Both the position numbers and the translations under genes were made by a program. From Paenibacillus tyrphae (GTDB lineage Bacteria > Bacillota > Bacilli > Paenibacillales > NBRC-103111), in the NCBI RefSeq assembly GCF_027925525.1, contig NZ_BSDJ01000011.1:124001-188000 (forward strand): a stretch of 64,000 bases of DNA, read 5' to 3'. Positions 1 through 8,879 of this stretch are shown piece by piece. The notes beneath the pieces are model-generated. The model made no database searches, was not told the DNA's origin, and saw only the letters and a program-made list of their open reading frames with translations. Every line of letters begins with the position of its first letter. The stretch's first letter is position 1.

Positions 1-23
1 TATATATAGTGAACCGGAAATGC

Positions 24-70
24 AGCCGGCAGGGAGACGTACAAGCGGTGCCCAGGCCGGCTTTATTTGT
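24..70 (+). terminator. Possible terminator of the upstream gene
   Basis: A 7-bp inverted repeat (AGCCGGC at 24-30, GCCGGCT at 56-62) is followed by a short T-rich stretch (TTTATTTG). The loop is long (25 nt), so this is weak. In relatives the upstream neighbour is rnhB, but no coding sequence can be recognised in the first 90 bases. Confidence 0.3.
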
Positions 71-92
71 ATAGATGGAAGGAGCGGCAGCG

Positions 93-2414
93 ATGAATAT
101 CAGCGGATTGATCCGGGGATTGACGGGCGACGCGCAGGCGGCGGAACCGAAAGCTTTGGAGCTCAAGGTCGGGCAAGTGGTGAAGGGCATGGTGCTTCAG
201 GTTGGACCGGAGCAAGAGGCTCTGGTCAATATCGGCGGGGTGCAGGTGCGGGCACAGCTCGAAGCGCCGTTGAAGCCGGGGGAAGTGACGATGCTTCAAG
301 TCCAACCGGAATCGTCGGGCGGACAGGTGGTCCTTAAGCCGCTGCAGTCGAACGTGCAAATATCGGACGGATCGCTTGCGGATATCGTGAAAACGATGGG
401 ACTTTCCGATTCTCCGGCCAACCGGCAGTTGGTGCAGCTTCTGAATCAGGCCGGAGTTGCGTTGACGAAGGAGAATGTACAGGCATTTGCGAAGCTGCAG
501 GCTCAAATGCCTCCGAATATGCCGCAAGAAGCATGGCTTTCTTCGGCGGTCATCGCGTTTCAAAAAGGACTGCCGCTGACTCCGGAGACGGTCGCATCGG
601 TGCGGCAGGCGGTGCAGGGTCCGCCGTTTCATGAGGTTTTGGATCAGCTTGGACAGCTTGCAGGACGCGAGCTGGAAGGGAACGCTTCGCTGTCGCCGCA
701 AAGCCGCGAGCTGCTGCAAACCGTGCGGCAGCTTGTTCAACAGCTTCGCGATACGGCGAGCTTGCTGATCGGGGTGAAACCCGACGGTGGAGAGGGGACG
801 CCGGTTGGGGCGCAGCCGGGAGCGGGAGCAAGCGCGGGAGCGCAGGCAGCGGCGCAGCCGGGGGCGAGCGCAGGCGCGGGAGCGCAGGCAGCGGCGCAGC
901 CGGGGGCGAGCGCAGGCGCGGGAGCGCAAGCAGCGGCGCAGCCGGGAGCGAGCGCAGGCGCGGGAGTGCAAGCAGCGGCGCAGGCGGGCGCAGGCGCGGG
1001 AGCGCAAGCAGCGGCGCAGCCGGGAGCGGGCGCGGGCGCGGGAGCGCAAGCAGCGGCGCAGCCGGGAGCAGGCGCGGGAGCGCAAGCAGCGGCGCAGCCG
1101 GGAGCGGGCGCAGGCGCGGAAGCGCAAGCAGCGGCGCAGCCGGGAGCGAGCGCGGGCGCGGGAGCGCAAGCAGCGGCGCAGCCGGGCGCGGGCGCAGGCG
1201 CTGGAGCGCAAGCAGCGGCGCAGCCGGGGGCGGGCGCAAGCGCGGGAGCGCAGGCAGCGGCGCAGCCGGGAGCGCAGGCAGCGGCGCAGCCGGGAGCAGG
1301 CGCGGGAGCGCAGGCAGCAGCGCAGCCGGGAGCGAGCGCAGGCGCGGGAGCGCAGGCAGCGGCGCAGCCGGGGGCGAGCGCGGGCGCTGGAGCGCAAGCA
1401 GCGGCGCAGCCGGGGGCGGGCGCAAGCGCGGGAGCGCAGGCAGCGGCGCAGCCGGGAGCGAGCGCAGGCGCGGGTGCGCAAGCAGCGGCGCAGCCGGGAG
1501 CGAGCGCAGGCGCGGGAGCGCAGGCAGCGGCGCAGCCGGGAGCGGGAGCAGGCGCGGGAGCGCAAGCAGCGGCGCAGCCGGGGGCGAGCGCAGGCGCGGG
1601 AGCGCAGGCAGCTGCGCAGCCGGGAGCGGGAGCAAGCGCGGGAGCGCAAGCAGCGGCGCAGCCGGTACAAGCGCCGCAAGAGGGCGGCAACTTAATCGGG
1701 CGCCTTATGAAAACGCTTGGCATCGAGCATGAGCATCAAGCGATGAAGCTGCTGGAGCGGACCATGCCGGATGCTCCGCAGTCAGGATTGTCTCACGCAT
1801 CAGCCGGCGCGCAAGCCGACTTTGCCAAATCGGCAGACACGCTCAAAAGCCTGCTGATGCAGCTGTCGCAGGCTTCCGATGCTCCGCAAGGCTTGAAGGA
1901 AGCGGCCCAGCAGGCGGTGCAGCAAATTACCGGACAGCAGCTCATGTTAAGCGCCGACCGGAATGCGATGCTTTCTCATCTCACGCTGTTTGTGCCGATC
2001 ATGCATTCCGGCGGCGAACAGACGGCTGCGGTCCATATTCAATCGCGCAAAGGTAAAAATGGCAGCCTGGACGCCAGCAACTGTCGGCTTGTGTTTGATC
2101 TGCGCATGAAAATGCTTGGAGATACCATGGTTGACGTGCAGGTCGTAAATAACATTGTCAGCCTGCATGTTCATAACGATTCGCCTTTTACGCAGGAGCT
2201 GCTGGAAGCGCACAAAGAGGAGATTTCGGCCGGACTTGCGTCCATTGGCTATCAATTTATATCGATGAAATACAGCCCGTATCCGACAAAAGCCGTTCAG
2301 GAGGGCAATGAAGCCGTTTCGGCTTTTGCCGAGACCCTTAACCATCCCGGAGCCGGCCGGCTGCCTAACGCATACTCGCAAAAACCGTATAAGGGAATGG
2401 ACATTCGGATATGA
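93..2414 (+). CDS. ylqG: YlqG-like protein with FliK-type C-terminus and Ala/Gly/Gln repeat
   Basis: A 773-aa protein in three parts. Residues 1-235 look like an ordinary export-related N-domain. Residues about 240-524 are low-complexity Ala/Gly/Ser/Gln/Pro with 21 copies of QAAAQ. Residues about 630-730 resemble the FliK hook-length-control C-terminal domain (hydrophobic start LTLFVPIMHSGG, end around GYQFISMKYSPYP). Position directly before the ylqH gene and far upstream of the fla/che cluster matches B. subtilis ylqG. The start at 93 is chosen because AAGGAG sits 8 nt upstream; an in-frame ATG at 75 lacks a ribosome site. The stop overlaps the ylqH start (ATGA), so the two are probably coupled. 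A role beside the flagellar export switch is inference. The repeat makes expressed length likely to vary between strains. Confidence 0.8.
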   Translation: MNISGLIRGLTGDAQAAEPKALELKVGQVVKGMVLQVGPEQEALVNIGGVQVRAQLEAPLKPGEVTMLQVQPESSGGQVVLKPLQSNVQISDGSLADIVKTMGLSDSPANRQLVQLLNQAGVALTKENVQAFAKLQAQMPPNMPQEAWLSSAVIAFQKGLPLTPETVASVRQAVQGPPFHEVLDQLGQLAGRELEGNASLSPQSRELLQTVRQLVQQLRDTASLLIGVKPDGGEGTPVGAQPGAGASAGAQAAAQPGASAGAGAQAAAQPGASAGAGAQAAAQPGASAGAGVQAAAQAGAGAGAQAAAQPGAGAGAGAQAAAQPGAGAGAQAAAQPGAGAGAEAQAAAQPGASAGAGAQAAAQPGAGAGAGAQAAAQPGAGASAGAQAAAQPGAQAAAQPGAGAGAQAAAQPGASAGAGAQAAAQPGASAGAGAQAAAQPGAGASAGAQAAAQPGASAGAGAQAAAQPGASAGAGAQAAAQPGAGAGAGAQAAAQPGASAGAGAQAAAQPGAGASAGAQAAAQPVQAPQEGGNLIGRLMKTLGIEHEHQAMKLLERTMPDAPQSGLSHASAGAQADFAKSADTLKSLLMQLSQASDAPQGLKEAAQQAVQQITGQQLMLSADRNAMLSHLTLFVPIMHSGGEQTAAVHIQSRKGKNGSLDASNCRLVFDLRMKMLGDTMVDVQVVNNIVSLHVHNDSPFTQELLEAHKEEISAGLASIGYQFISMKYSPYPTKAVQEGNEAVSAFAETLNHPGAGRLPNAYSQKPYKGMDIRI
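811..1663 (+). repeat. In-frame tandem repeat inside ylqG
   Basis: Twenty-one QAAAQ blocks are separated by spacers such as PGASAGAGA or PGAGASAGA. The usual unit is 14 aa (42 bp), with shorter 12-aa and 8-aa variants, and all units keep the reading frame. Because every unit is GC-rich and imperfect, long open frames also appear in other frames and on the other strand; these are artefacts of the repeat. Confidence 0.95.
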
Positions 2415-2707
2415 AGGAGAAACCAGTCGGGTTAAAAAAAGCGGTGGCCCTGAAGTACGCCCCCGAAATGTCGGATGCCCCGAAGGTGATCGCCAAAGGG
2501 AAGGGCAGAGTCGCCGAGCAAATTATGGAGAAAGCCAAGGAAAGCGGCGTTCCGATTCAGGAAGACGCTTCCCTTGTCGAAGTATTGTCCAAGCTTGACT
2601 TGGATCAAGAAATACCGCCGGAGCTCTATAAACTGGTCGCTGAGGTGCTTAGTTATATTTACCGTTCGGATCAACGAGCCAAGGAATGGAGGAGCGATGT
2701 CCGATGA
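2411..2707 (+). CDS. ylqH: YlqH, stand-alone FlhB C-terminal-like protein
   Basis: A 98-aa protein that aligns along its length with the part of FlhB that follows the NPTH autocleavage site. VALKYAPEMSDAPKVIAKG here matches VALQYDASKMQAPTVIAKG in this window's FlhB, and the end LYKLVAEVLSYIYR matches MFQAVAEVLAYVYK. It has no membrane segments and no NPTH of its own, so it resembles an already cleaved FlhB switch domain. It overlaps ylqG by 4 nt and yraN by 4 nt, indicating one transcription unit. FlhB is the known partner of FliK in substrate switching, so pairing with the FliK-like YlqG is suggestive. Its actual function is not established from sequence. Confidence 0.85.
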   Translation: MKEKPVGLKKAVALKYAPEMSDAPKVIAKGKGRVAEQIMEKAKESGVPIQEDASLVEVLSKLDLDQEIPPELYKLVAEVLSYIYRSDQRAKEWRSDVR

Positions 2708-3078
2708 AGGAAACCCGGCTGAGCCGCAAGGAGCTCGGAGCCCTCGGTGAAGCGGCGGCGGCCGATCACTTGCAGGGGCAAGGATTGAAGCTCCGTGCCC
2801 GAAACTGGCGCTGCCGGACTGGCGAAATCGACTTGATTGCCGAGGATCACGAGATTTTGGTTTTTATCGAGGTACGGACCCGCAGCATAGGCGGGGCTTT
2901 CGGCACGCCGCAGGAGTCGGTCAACGCGCGAAAGCAGCGGCAGGTGATGGAGACCGCTCAAGTGTATATGCATATGCAGCGGCTCCAGGATAAGCAGGTC
3001 CGTTTCGACGTAATCTCGATCCAAACGGACCCGACAGGCGCCGTCCGGGAGCTTGAACATATCCGCAACGCTTTTTAA
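2704..3078 (+). CDS. YraN/UPF0102 nuclease-fold protein
   Basis: A 124-aa protein of the YraN (UPF0102) family, which has an endonuclease-like PD-(D/E)xK fold but no firmly assigned role. The diagnostic stretch GEIDLIAEDHEILVFIEVRTR carries the Asp and Glu/x/Arg residues expected at the active site, and the N-terminus has the family's LGALGEAAAADHLQ helix. The start at 2704 overlaps the ylqH stop (ATGA) and has GGAGGAG 9 nt upstream; an earlier ATG at 2686 lacks a good ribosome site. Its stop codon overlaps that of the convergent comM-like gene. In other genomes yraN often lies near comM/yifB, as here. Confidence 0.9.
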   Translation: MKETRLSRKELGALGEAAAADHLQGQGLKLRARNWRCRTGEIDLIAEDHEILVFIEVRTRSIGGAFGTPQESVNARKQRQVMETAQVYMHMQRLQDKQVRFDVISIQTDPTGAVRELEHIRNAF

Positions 3079-4685
3079 CCGAAAAGCGTATGCGGATTTA
3101 TTTTTTTATCGAGCACCCGATACTGCAGCGCCTCGGCCACATGATCTTCCCGGATCTCGGGCTGCCCCTCCAGATCGGCGATCGTTCGCGCGATTTTCAG
3201 AATCCGGTCATGCGCTCGCACACTCAAACCGAGTGCTGCAAACGACCGCTCCAGCAGCTGCGCGGAGGGAGGGTCCAGCTTGACATGCTCCCGCAGCTTT
3301 TTGCCGTTGAGCTCACTGTTAAACAGAATGCCCGCCTCGGCGTATCTGCGCTTTTGGATGTCGTGCGCCCGCTCCACGGCGGTGCGCATTTCGGCAGACG
3401 ACAAAGGCTGCCGCGGCCCGCGTAAGTCCTTATACTCGATTCTCGGCACTTCGACGTGCAGATCGATCCGGTCCAAGAGCGGCCCGGAAATTTTCGCGCG
3501 ATAATGCGATATTTTAAGCGGACTGCATACGCAGCCTTGCTGATCGCTCGCCGCCCCCCAGTACCCGCAGGGGCACGGATTCATCGAGGTCGCGAGCAAG
3601 AAGTGCGCTGGAAAGCGGTAAACGGCCCGTGCGCGGCCGATGGTCACGAACCGGTCTTCCATCGGTTGGCGCAGCACTTCCAAGGCGACGCGGGAAAACT
3701 CCGGAAGCTCGTCCAGAAAAAGTACGCCGCGATGTGCCAAGCTTACTTCTCCGGGCTTGGGAATGCCCCCGCCTCCCACAAGCCCACCGGCGGAAATGGT
3801 ATGGTGGGGCATTCGAAACGGTCGTTCTCGAATAAGCTGCCGCCGGTCGGCAAATTTTCCCGAAGCGCTGTAAATTTTCGTGACGTCCAACGACTCCGAA
3901 TCGCTCATGGGCGGCAAAATGGTAGGGAGTCTTTTGGCCAGCATCGTCTTGCCGGTCCCCGGAGGACCGATAAGTATGAAGTTGTGCATGCCGGCTGCAC
4001 TGATCATGAGCGCCCGCTTGACATGGAGCTGACCGCTGACGTCCGCATAATCGTCCTCCGCTTTACTCGTTTCCCGAGACACATCAGTTTTAGAACCGGA
4101 CAATAACCCGTTTCCTGCGAGAGACTCCATCGGCCCGGCATTTAATTCCTCTGCTCCACCAGCAACAGCTGCATCCGCATTCCCCCCGGACCGCCGAAAC
4201 TGACTCAGATGTTGTACGCAGCGAATGTCGCACCCTCCGATCCAAGCGGCTTCCTCCGCATTTTCCGCCGGTACGATCACACGCGCTATTCCGTGTTCCC
4301 GGGCCGTTGCGATCATCGATAAGACGCCGGGGACCGACCGGACGGAACCATCCAGCGCAAGCTCCCCGATAATCAACGTATCGCTTAGCGCTTCGTCCGG
4401 CAGTTGCCCGCTTGTCATGAGAATGCCGAGGGCGATGGCCAGATCGAAGGCCGAGCCTTCTTTGCGCAGATCCGCCGGCGCCAGATTCACCGTGATCCGC
4501 TGTAAAGGAAACGTAAAACCGCAATTTTTGATTGCGGCCCGAACGCGCTCCATCGATTCTTTGATGGCCACATCGGGCAGCCCGACAATCATCATTTGCG
4601 GCAAACCGTTGCTCAGATCCACCTCGACTTCGACCAGCTTTCCGTCCACGCCATGCAGACAAGCGCTTACCACTTTCCCGTACAT
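3075..4685 (-). CDS. comM: ComM/YifB-family AAA+ ATPase (Mg-chelatase-like)
   Basis: A 536-aa protein of the ComM/YifB family. The N-terminal Lon-protease-like domain is at residues 1-170 (start MYGKVVSACLHG). An acidic/Ser-rich linker follows, then the AAA+ module with Walker A GPPGTGKTMLAKR near 238, the Walker B region GVLFLDELPEF, and the cysteine cluster MNPCPCGYWG...CVC typical of the family. In competent bacteria ComM is a helicase promoting branch migration during transformation, which fits the nearby dprA, although the two are not in one operon. The start at 4685 is preferred over 4706 because GAGAGGTG lies just upstream of it. It is the only gene on the minus strand in this window. 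Confidence 0.92.
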   Translation of the reverse strand: MYGKVVSACLHGVDGKLVEVEVDLSNGLPQMMIVGLPDVAIKESMERVRAAIKNCGFTFPLQRITVNLAPADLRKEGSAFDLAIALGILMTSGQLPDEALSDTLIIGELALDGSVRSVPGVLSMIATAREHGIARVIVPAENAEEAAWIGGCDIRCVQHLSQFRRSGGNADAAVAGGAEELNAGPMESLAGNGLLSGSKTDVSRETSKAEDDYADVSGQLHVKRALMISAAGMHNFILIGPPGTGKTMLAKRLPTILPPMSDSESLDVTKIYSASGKFADRRQLIRERPFRMPHHTISAGGLVGGGGIPKPGEVSLAHRGVLFLDELPEFSRVALEVLRQPMEDRFVTIGRARAVYRFPAHFLLATSMNPCPCGYWGAASDQQGCVCSPLKISHYRAKISGPLLDRIDLHVEVPRIEYKDLRGPRQPLSSAEMRTAVERAHDIQKRRYAEAGILFNSELNGKKLREHVKLDPPSAQLLERSFAALGLSVRAHDRILKIARTIADLEGQPEIREDHVAEALQYRVLDKKINPHTLFG

Positions 4686-4734
4686 AAATAAACACACCTC
4701 TCCCATGTCGATTCATGGCGAAAGGTGCTTCCTT

Positions 4735-4774
4735 ATCTGCCGTATTATAACTTACCTGTATTGTAATATGTCCC
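4735..4774 (-). promoter_or_regulatory. Candidate promoter for the comM-like gene
   Basis: Read on the minus strand, a perfect TATAAT occupies 4749-4744, about 60 bases before the start codon. The best -35 candidate (GGGACA, 4774-4769) is at a long 19-bp spacing, so only the -10 is convincing. Confidence 0.35.
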
Positions 4775-4865
4775 CTTGTCCAGCGCAACCGAATCGTACC
4801 GATCCAGGACGTTTCCGGATAAAAAATCAACAATTGGCAAAAATACTCGATGAGGTGATCAGGAG

Positions 4866-5126
4866 ATGCAGGAAAAACCTTACTTTTGTCCGAACTGCCG
4901 TTCCAACCGGATCAAATTCAGTATGATCTCGAGCTTTTCCCAGCCTTTTATCAAGGATGCGATTTCCGGAACCGTCCAAGAGGTGGCCGAACCGCAGCGC
5001 ATCGACGAAACCGAACCGACCATTCAATGCATGGTGTGCAGTTTTACCGGAAACGAAATGCGTTTTTTAAAGCAAGCGGAGCGGGAGCCTCGGGCGGGAA
5101 CGCCGGCCAACCCGACTTATTATTAA
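4866..5126 (+). CDS. Small zinc-ribbon protein, function unknown
   Basis: An 86-aa hypothetical protein with two cysteine pairs, CPNC near residue 8 and CMVC near residue 55. The pair spacing suggests one zinc-ribbon knuckle. There are no membrane segments. The start is supported by GAGGTGATCAGGAG immediately upstream. It is divergent from the comM-like gene and followed by a strong terminator, so it is a monocistronic unit. I do not recognise a named family. The C-terminal tail is Arg/Pro/Gly-rich and probably disordered. Confidence 0.7.
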   Translation: MQEKPYFCPNCRSNRIKFSMISSFSQPFIKDAISGTVQEVAEPQRIDETEPTIQCMVCSFTGNEMRFLKQAEREPRAGTPANPTYY

Positions 5127-5141
5127 CAGGAATTGCGTTCG

Positions 5142-5187
5142 GCGCATCTATTTTCGGTACGTAGAGTATCGGGTAGATGCGCTTTTT
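5142..5187 (+). terminator. Rho-independent terminator after the zinc-ribbon gene
   Basis: A 9-bp perfect stem (GCGCATCTA at 5142-5150 with TAGATGCGC at 5174-5182) is followed directly by TTTTT. It ends the unit of the 86-aa gene and separates it from sucC. Confidence 0.85.
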
Positions 5188-5439
5188 ACATATTTCGCGG
5201 CCGCGCATGGTTAATTTTCCAAATAACTATTCTTTTCGACGCTTATAAAAAAGATGTATCAAATATTTAACACAAAATATAAGGAAACCGCTCGAAAAAA
5301 GTGTTACAATGATAAAGGTTTGCCGTTTAGGACATGCTAATGTTTGGCAACCGGACTTTATTAGCGAGTGGACTCGTCCAGAGCTTGGGAAGGGTCGATT
5401 CCATATAGTAAGTCATTACTGATAGGAGGATTTTGCTAA
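5188..5439 (+). other. Non-coding sucC upstream region
   Basis: No gene is seen. An AT-rich stretch (5220-5310) leads into TACAAT at 5305-5310, a reasonable -10, but no good -35 is found 16-18 bp upstream. The following leader can form GGTTTGCC (about 5318) with GGCAACC (about 5346), a small hairpin. The ribosome site TAGGAGG lies at 5421-5427. Confidence 0.4.
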
Positions 5440-6600
5440 ATGAATATCCATGAGTATCAAGGCAAAGCAGTGCTGAAACAGTACGGGGTTGCCGTACCGG
5501 AAGGAAAAGTGGCTTTCACGGTAGACGAAGCGGTGGAAGCGGCGAAATCGCTGGGTACTCCCGTAGTTGTCGTCAAAGCGCAAATTCACGCCGGCGGCCG
5601 CGGTAAAGCGGGCGGTGTCAAAGTTGCCAAGAACCTCGACGAAGTTCGTACATACGCACAGGAAATCCTGGGTAAAGTCCTCGTTACGCATCAAACCGGT
5701 CCGGAAGGCAAAGAAGTGAAGCGCCTCCTGATCGAGCAAGGCTGCGATATTAAGAAAGAATATTACATCGGTCTCGTGGTCGACCGCGCTACCGGCCGCG
5801 TCGTCATGATGGCTTCCGAAGAAGGCGGAACGGAGATCGAAGAAGTAGCCGCCCACACTCCGGAGAAAATCTTCAAAGAAGTAATCGATCCGGCTGTCGG
5901 TCTGCAAGCGTTTCAAGCGCGCAAGCTGGCTTATGCCATCAATATTCCGGGCGAGCTCGTAAGCAAAGCCGTTAAATTCATGACCGCTTTGTATACTGCT
6001 TTCGTCGAAAAAGATTGCTCCATCGCCGAAATCAACCCGCTCGTCGTTACGGGTGACGGCAACGTTATGGCGCTTGACGCGAAGCTGAACTTCGACTCCA
6101 ACGCGCTGTTCCGTCATAAAGACATCCTTGAGCTGCGCGACTTGGACGAAGAGGATGCAAAAGAAATCGAAGCTTCCAAATTCGACCTGAGCTACATCGC
6201 GCTTGACGGCAATATCGGCTGCATGGTTAACGGTGCAGGTCTGGCTATGGCGACGATGGATATCATCAAATACTATGGCGGCGAACCGGCCAACTTCCTC
6301 GATGTAGGGGGCGGCGCTACGAAAGAGAAAGTAACCGAAGCGTTCAAAATCATCCTGTCCGACGAGAATGTAAAAGGAATTTTCGTTAACATTTTCGGCG
6401 GCATTATGAAGTGCGACATTATCGCTGAAGGCGTTGTGGCTGCAGCGAAGGAACTGGGTCTGGACCGTCCGCTTGTCGTACGTCTGGAAGGCACGAACGT
6501 GGATCTCGGCAAAAAGATTTTGAACGAATCCGGTTTGAACATCGTAGCAGCCGATTCGATGGCCGACGGCGCACAAAAAATCGTTGCGCTGGTGAAGTAA
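5440..6600 (+). CDS. sucC: Succinate-CoA ligase (ADP-forming) subunit beta
   Basis: A 386-aa SucC of normal length. The N-terminal ATP-grasp half begins [17 protein letters not shown], with the nucleotide loop region [16 protein letters not shown]. The C-terminal CoA-ligase half contains [22 protein letters not shown] and the [15 protein letters not shown] stretch. With SucD it converts succinyl-CoA, ADP and phosphate to succinate, ATP and CoA in the TCA cycle, in the cytoplasm. It is followed 61 nt later by sucD, the standard two-gene operon, closed by a strong terminator after sucD. The start is set by an AGGAGG site. Confidence 0.98.
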   Translation: MNIHEYQGKAVLKQYGVAVPEGKVAFTVDEAVEAAKSLGTPVVVVKAQIHAGGRGKAGGVKVAKNLDEVRTYAQEILGKVLVTHQTGPEGKEVKRLLIEQGCDIKKEYYIGLVVDRATGRVVMMASEEGGTEIEEVAAHTPEKIFKEVIDPAVGLQAFQARKLAYAINIPGELVSKAVKFMTALYTAFVEKDCSIAEINPLVVTGDGNVMALDAKLNFDSNALFRHKDILELRDLDEEDAKEIEASKFDLSYIALDGNIGCMVNGAGLAMATMDIIKYYGGEPANFLDVGGGATKEKVTEAFKIILSDENVKGIFVNIFGGIMKCDIIAEGVVAAAKELGLDRPLVVRLEGTNVDLGKKILNESGLNIVAADSMADGAQKIVALVK

Positions 6601-6661
6601 TTTCTCCTTCCGAAGCAGCACCTTTCTTCTTCCATACTATTAGAGGATGTGAATTTTAACC

Positions 6662-7594
6662 ATGTCTATTTTGGTTGATAAAAATACAAAGGTCATCACT
6701 CAGAACATGACAGGCAAGACAGGCATGTTCCATACGCTGGGCGGCCTGGAGTACGGCACGCAAATGGTAGCCGGCGCGGTTCCGGGCAAAGGCGGCTCGA
6801 ATGTTGATTTCACGCTGGAAAACGGCACGACGGTAACTCTTCCGGTGTACAACACCGTTCTGGAAGCGAAAAATGCGACCGGCGCTACCGCTTCGGTTAT
6901 CTATGTTCCGCCGGCTTTCGCTGCGGATTCGATCATGGAAGCCGTGGACGCCGAGCTCGATCTCGTCATCTGCATCACCGAAGGTATTCCGGTGCTTGAT
7001 ATGGTCAAAGTCAGCCGTTACATGGAAGGCAAAAAGACCCGTTTGATCGGGCCGAACTGCCCAGGCGTCATCACTCCGGGCGAGTGCAAAATCGGCATCA
7101 TGCCGGGTTACATCCATACGCCGGGCCATGTTGGCGTCGTATCCCGAAGCGGAACGCTGACTTACGAAGCGGTACATCAGCTGACGACTCGCGGCATTGG
7201 CCAATCGTCTGCCGTAGGTATCGGCGGCGACCCGGTAAAAGGCTCCGAGTTCATCGATATCCTGAAGCTGTTCAATGAAGATCCGGACACTTATGCCGTC
7301 ATCATGATCGGTGAAATCGGCGGTTCCGCAGAAGAAGAAGCGGCAGAGTGGATCGCAGCGAACATGAAGAAGCCGGTTGTCGGCTTCATCGGCGGTCAAA
7401 CGGCGCCTCCTGGAAAACGGATGGGCCACGCGGGCGCCATCATTTCCGGCGGCAAAGGAACGGCAGCGGAGAAAGTCGCAACGATGGAACGCTGCGGTAT
7501 CAAAGTAGCGCCGACACCTTCCGAAATGGGCTCCACTCTGGTGAGCGTATTGGAAGAAAAAGGCCTGCTCGAAAAGTGCATCACCAAGAAGTAA
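6662..7594 (+). CDS. sucD: Succinate-CoA ligase subunit alpha
   Basis: A 310-aa SucD. The CoA-binding Rossmann region opens with [12 protein letters not shown]. The phosphohistidine loop [17 protein letters not shown] near residue 257 carries the histidine that accepts phosphate from the beta subunit. The [17 protein letters not shown] segment is also typical. It forms the heteromeric TCA-cycle enzyme with SucC and is transcribed with it. The 61-nt gap holds a recognisable AGAGGATGT ribosome site. Length and all motifs are complete. Confidence 0.98.
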   Translation: MSILVDKNTKVITQNMTGKTGMFHTLGGLEYGTQMVAGAVPGKGGSNVDFTLENGTTVTLPVYNTVLEAKNATGATASVIYVPPAFAADSIMEAVDAELDLVICITEGIPVLDMVKVSRYMEGKKTRLIGPNCPGVITPGECKIGIMPGYIHTPGHVGVVSRSGTLTYEAVHQLTTRGIGQSSAVGIGGDPVKGSEFIDILKLFNEDPDTYAVIMIGEIGGSAEEEAAEWIAANMKKPVVGFIGGQTAPPGKRMGHAGAIISGGKGTAAEKVATMERCGIKVAPTPSEMGSTLVSVLEEKGLLEKCITKK

Positions 7595-7628
7595 GCAACC
7601 TTTCGCATCAATGACGAGATGGCAAGCA

Positions 7629-7678
7629 GCCTCTCAAATCCGTATGAGATACGGGTTTGAGAGGCTTTTTTGTTTTTT
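7629..7678 (+). terminator. Strong terminator after sucCD
   Basis: A 16-bp stem (7629-7644 with 7650-7665, one G-U pair), a 5-nt loop, then a run of T residues interrupted once by G. It cleanly separates sucCD from dprA. Confidence 0.95.
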
Positions 7679-7735
7679 GTCTATACCTTACAAATGAAGA
7701 AAGTTGTTTCTGACCAAAGGAGTGAGCTATACTAT

Positions 7736-8839
7736 ATGGACAACCGAAGCATGCTATTTGCCTTGCACCATATGGAAGGTGTCGGTTCGAAGACAATTAG
7801 CCGGCTGATGCGGCAGTTTCCGCAGTTATGCGATATCCGTTCGTTCTGCTATGCCGATTGGCTTGAATTTGGCCTGACCCCGGCCCGGGCTGAACAAATG
7901 ACTAGAGGACTTGGCAATTTAACCGAAGCTCAACTGGAAGCCAAGCGTTCCCGTTACGAGGAGCTGCACATCGAGTGGGTGGTCCTTGGGGATGAGCGTT
8001 ATCCGACGATGCTTTTGGAGACAGCCGACCCTCCTTGGATTTTGTATTACCAGGGACAATTGGATATCGTTAACCGCTCGTGCATTGCTATGGTCGGCAC
8101 GCGCACACCGACCGCTTACGGTAAGATGACGGCCGAGCGTCTGGCCGAATCGTTATCCGCAGCAGGCGTATGCGTGGTAAGCGGGCTCGCACGGGGAATT
8201 GACAGCGCGGCCCACGAAGGAGCTTTACGCAGCCATGGGAGCACAGTAGCCGTGCTGGGCTGCAGTATCGAGACGGTGTATCCGCCCGAAAACAAAGCGT
8301 TATACCGTAAAATTTCCGAATGCGGACTGCTTTTGTCCGAATACCCGCTCGGCACAAGGCCGCGGCCCGGCTTGTTTCCGCAGCGCAACCGCATTATTGC
8401 CGGCCTGAGCCTCGGAGTTGTCGTGGTTGAAGCGGCGCTGAAAAGCGGCTCCCTGATCACGGTTGACCAGGCGCTGGAAGCTTCGCGCGACGTGTTCGCC
8501 GTTCCCGGCCCGATCTCCTCTCCCAAAAGCGAGGGCACGCTATCCTTGCTGAAGCAGGGGGCCAAGCTGGTAACCGGAGCGGCAGATATCTTGGAGGAAT
8601 ACGCAGGCCGGATATCCTTGGATCAAAAGGCATACATTATGAATACAACGGAAGCAAAGCCTGTCTTGTCCGAAGATGAGCAAAAAATAGTTGACATGCT
8701 TCACTTCCGTCCGCTTACGATCGATGAGTTGCTTTCGCAAAGCCAATTTACCTTTGGACATTTGCATTCAGTTCTGATAAATTTACTAATGACGCGCAGG
8801 ATCGTCGAACTGCCGGGTTCGGTATACGCCGTACCTTGA
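7736..8839 (+). CDS. dprA: DNA processing protein DprA (Smf)
   Basis: A 367-aa DprA/Smf. This protein loads RecA on incoming single-stranded DNA during natural transformation. A short N-terminal helix-hairpin-helix-like region ([17 protein letters not shown]) is followed by the Rossmann domain with [27 protein letters not shown] and the hallmark [21 protein letters not shown] winged-helix C-terminus (about 300-367) ends the protein. The start at 7736 has AAAGGAG 12 nt upstream; an in-frame ATG at 7694 lies close behind the sucCD terminator and lacks a ribosome site. Placement before topA is conserved with B. subtilis. Confidence 0.95.
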   Translation: MDNRSMLFALHHMEGVGSKTISRLMRQFPQLCDIRSFCYADWLEFGLTPARAEQMTRGLGNLTEAQLEAKRSRYEELHIEWVVLGDERYPTMLLETADPPWILYYQGQLDIVNRSCIAMVGTRTPTAYGKMTAERLAESLSAAGVCVVSGLARGIDSAAHEGALRSHGSTVAVLGCSIETVYPPENKALYRKISECGLLLSEYPLGTRPRPGLFPQRNRIIAGLSLGVVVVEAALKSGSLITVDQALEASRDVFAVPGPISSPKSEGTLSLLKQGAKLVTGAADILEEYAGRISLDQKAYIMNTTEAKPVLSEDEQKIVDMLHFRPLTIDELLSQSQFTFGHLHSVLINLLMTRRIVELPGSVYAVP

Positions 8840-8879
8840 TGGTCATACATATTTCCATTGTCGAAGGGGGCAAGACCCT

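Noticed and set aside
63-1695. Long Arg-, Pro- or Cys-rich open frames on both strands across the ylqG repeat
   Set aside because: They are by-products of a GC-rich in-frame repeat with no stops in any frame; no ribosome sites and no plausible protein composition.
5281-5310. sucC promoter around TACAAT at 5305
   Set aside because: Good -10 but no acceptable -35 at 16-18 bp; left as a note in the upstream-region entry.
5416-6621. 401-codon minus-strand open frame opposite sucC
   Set aside because: Antisense shadow of a fully conserved SucC.
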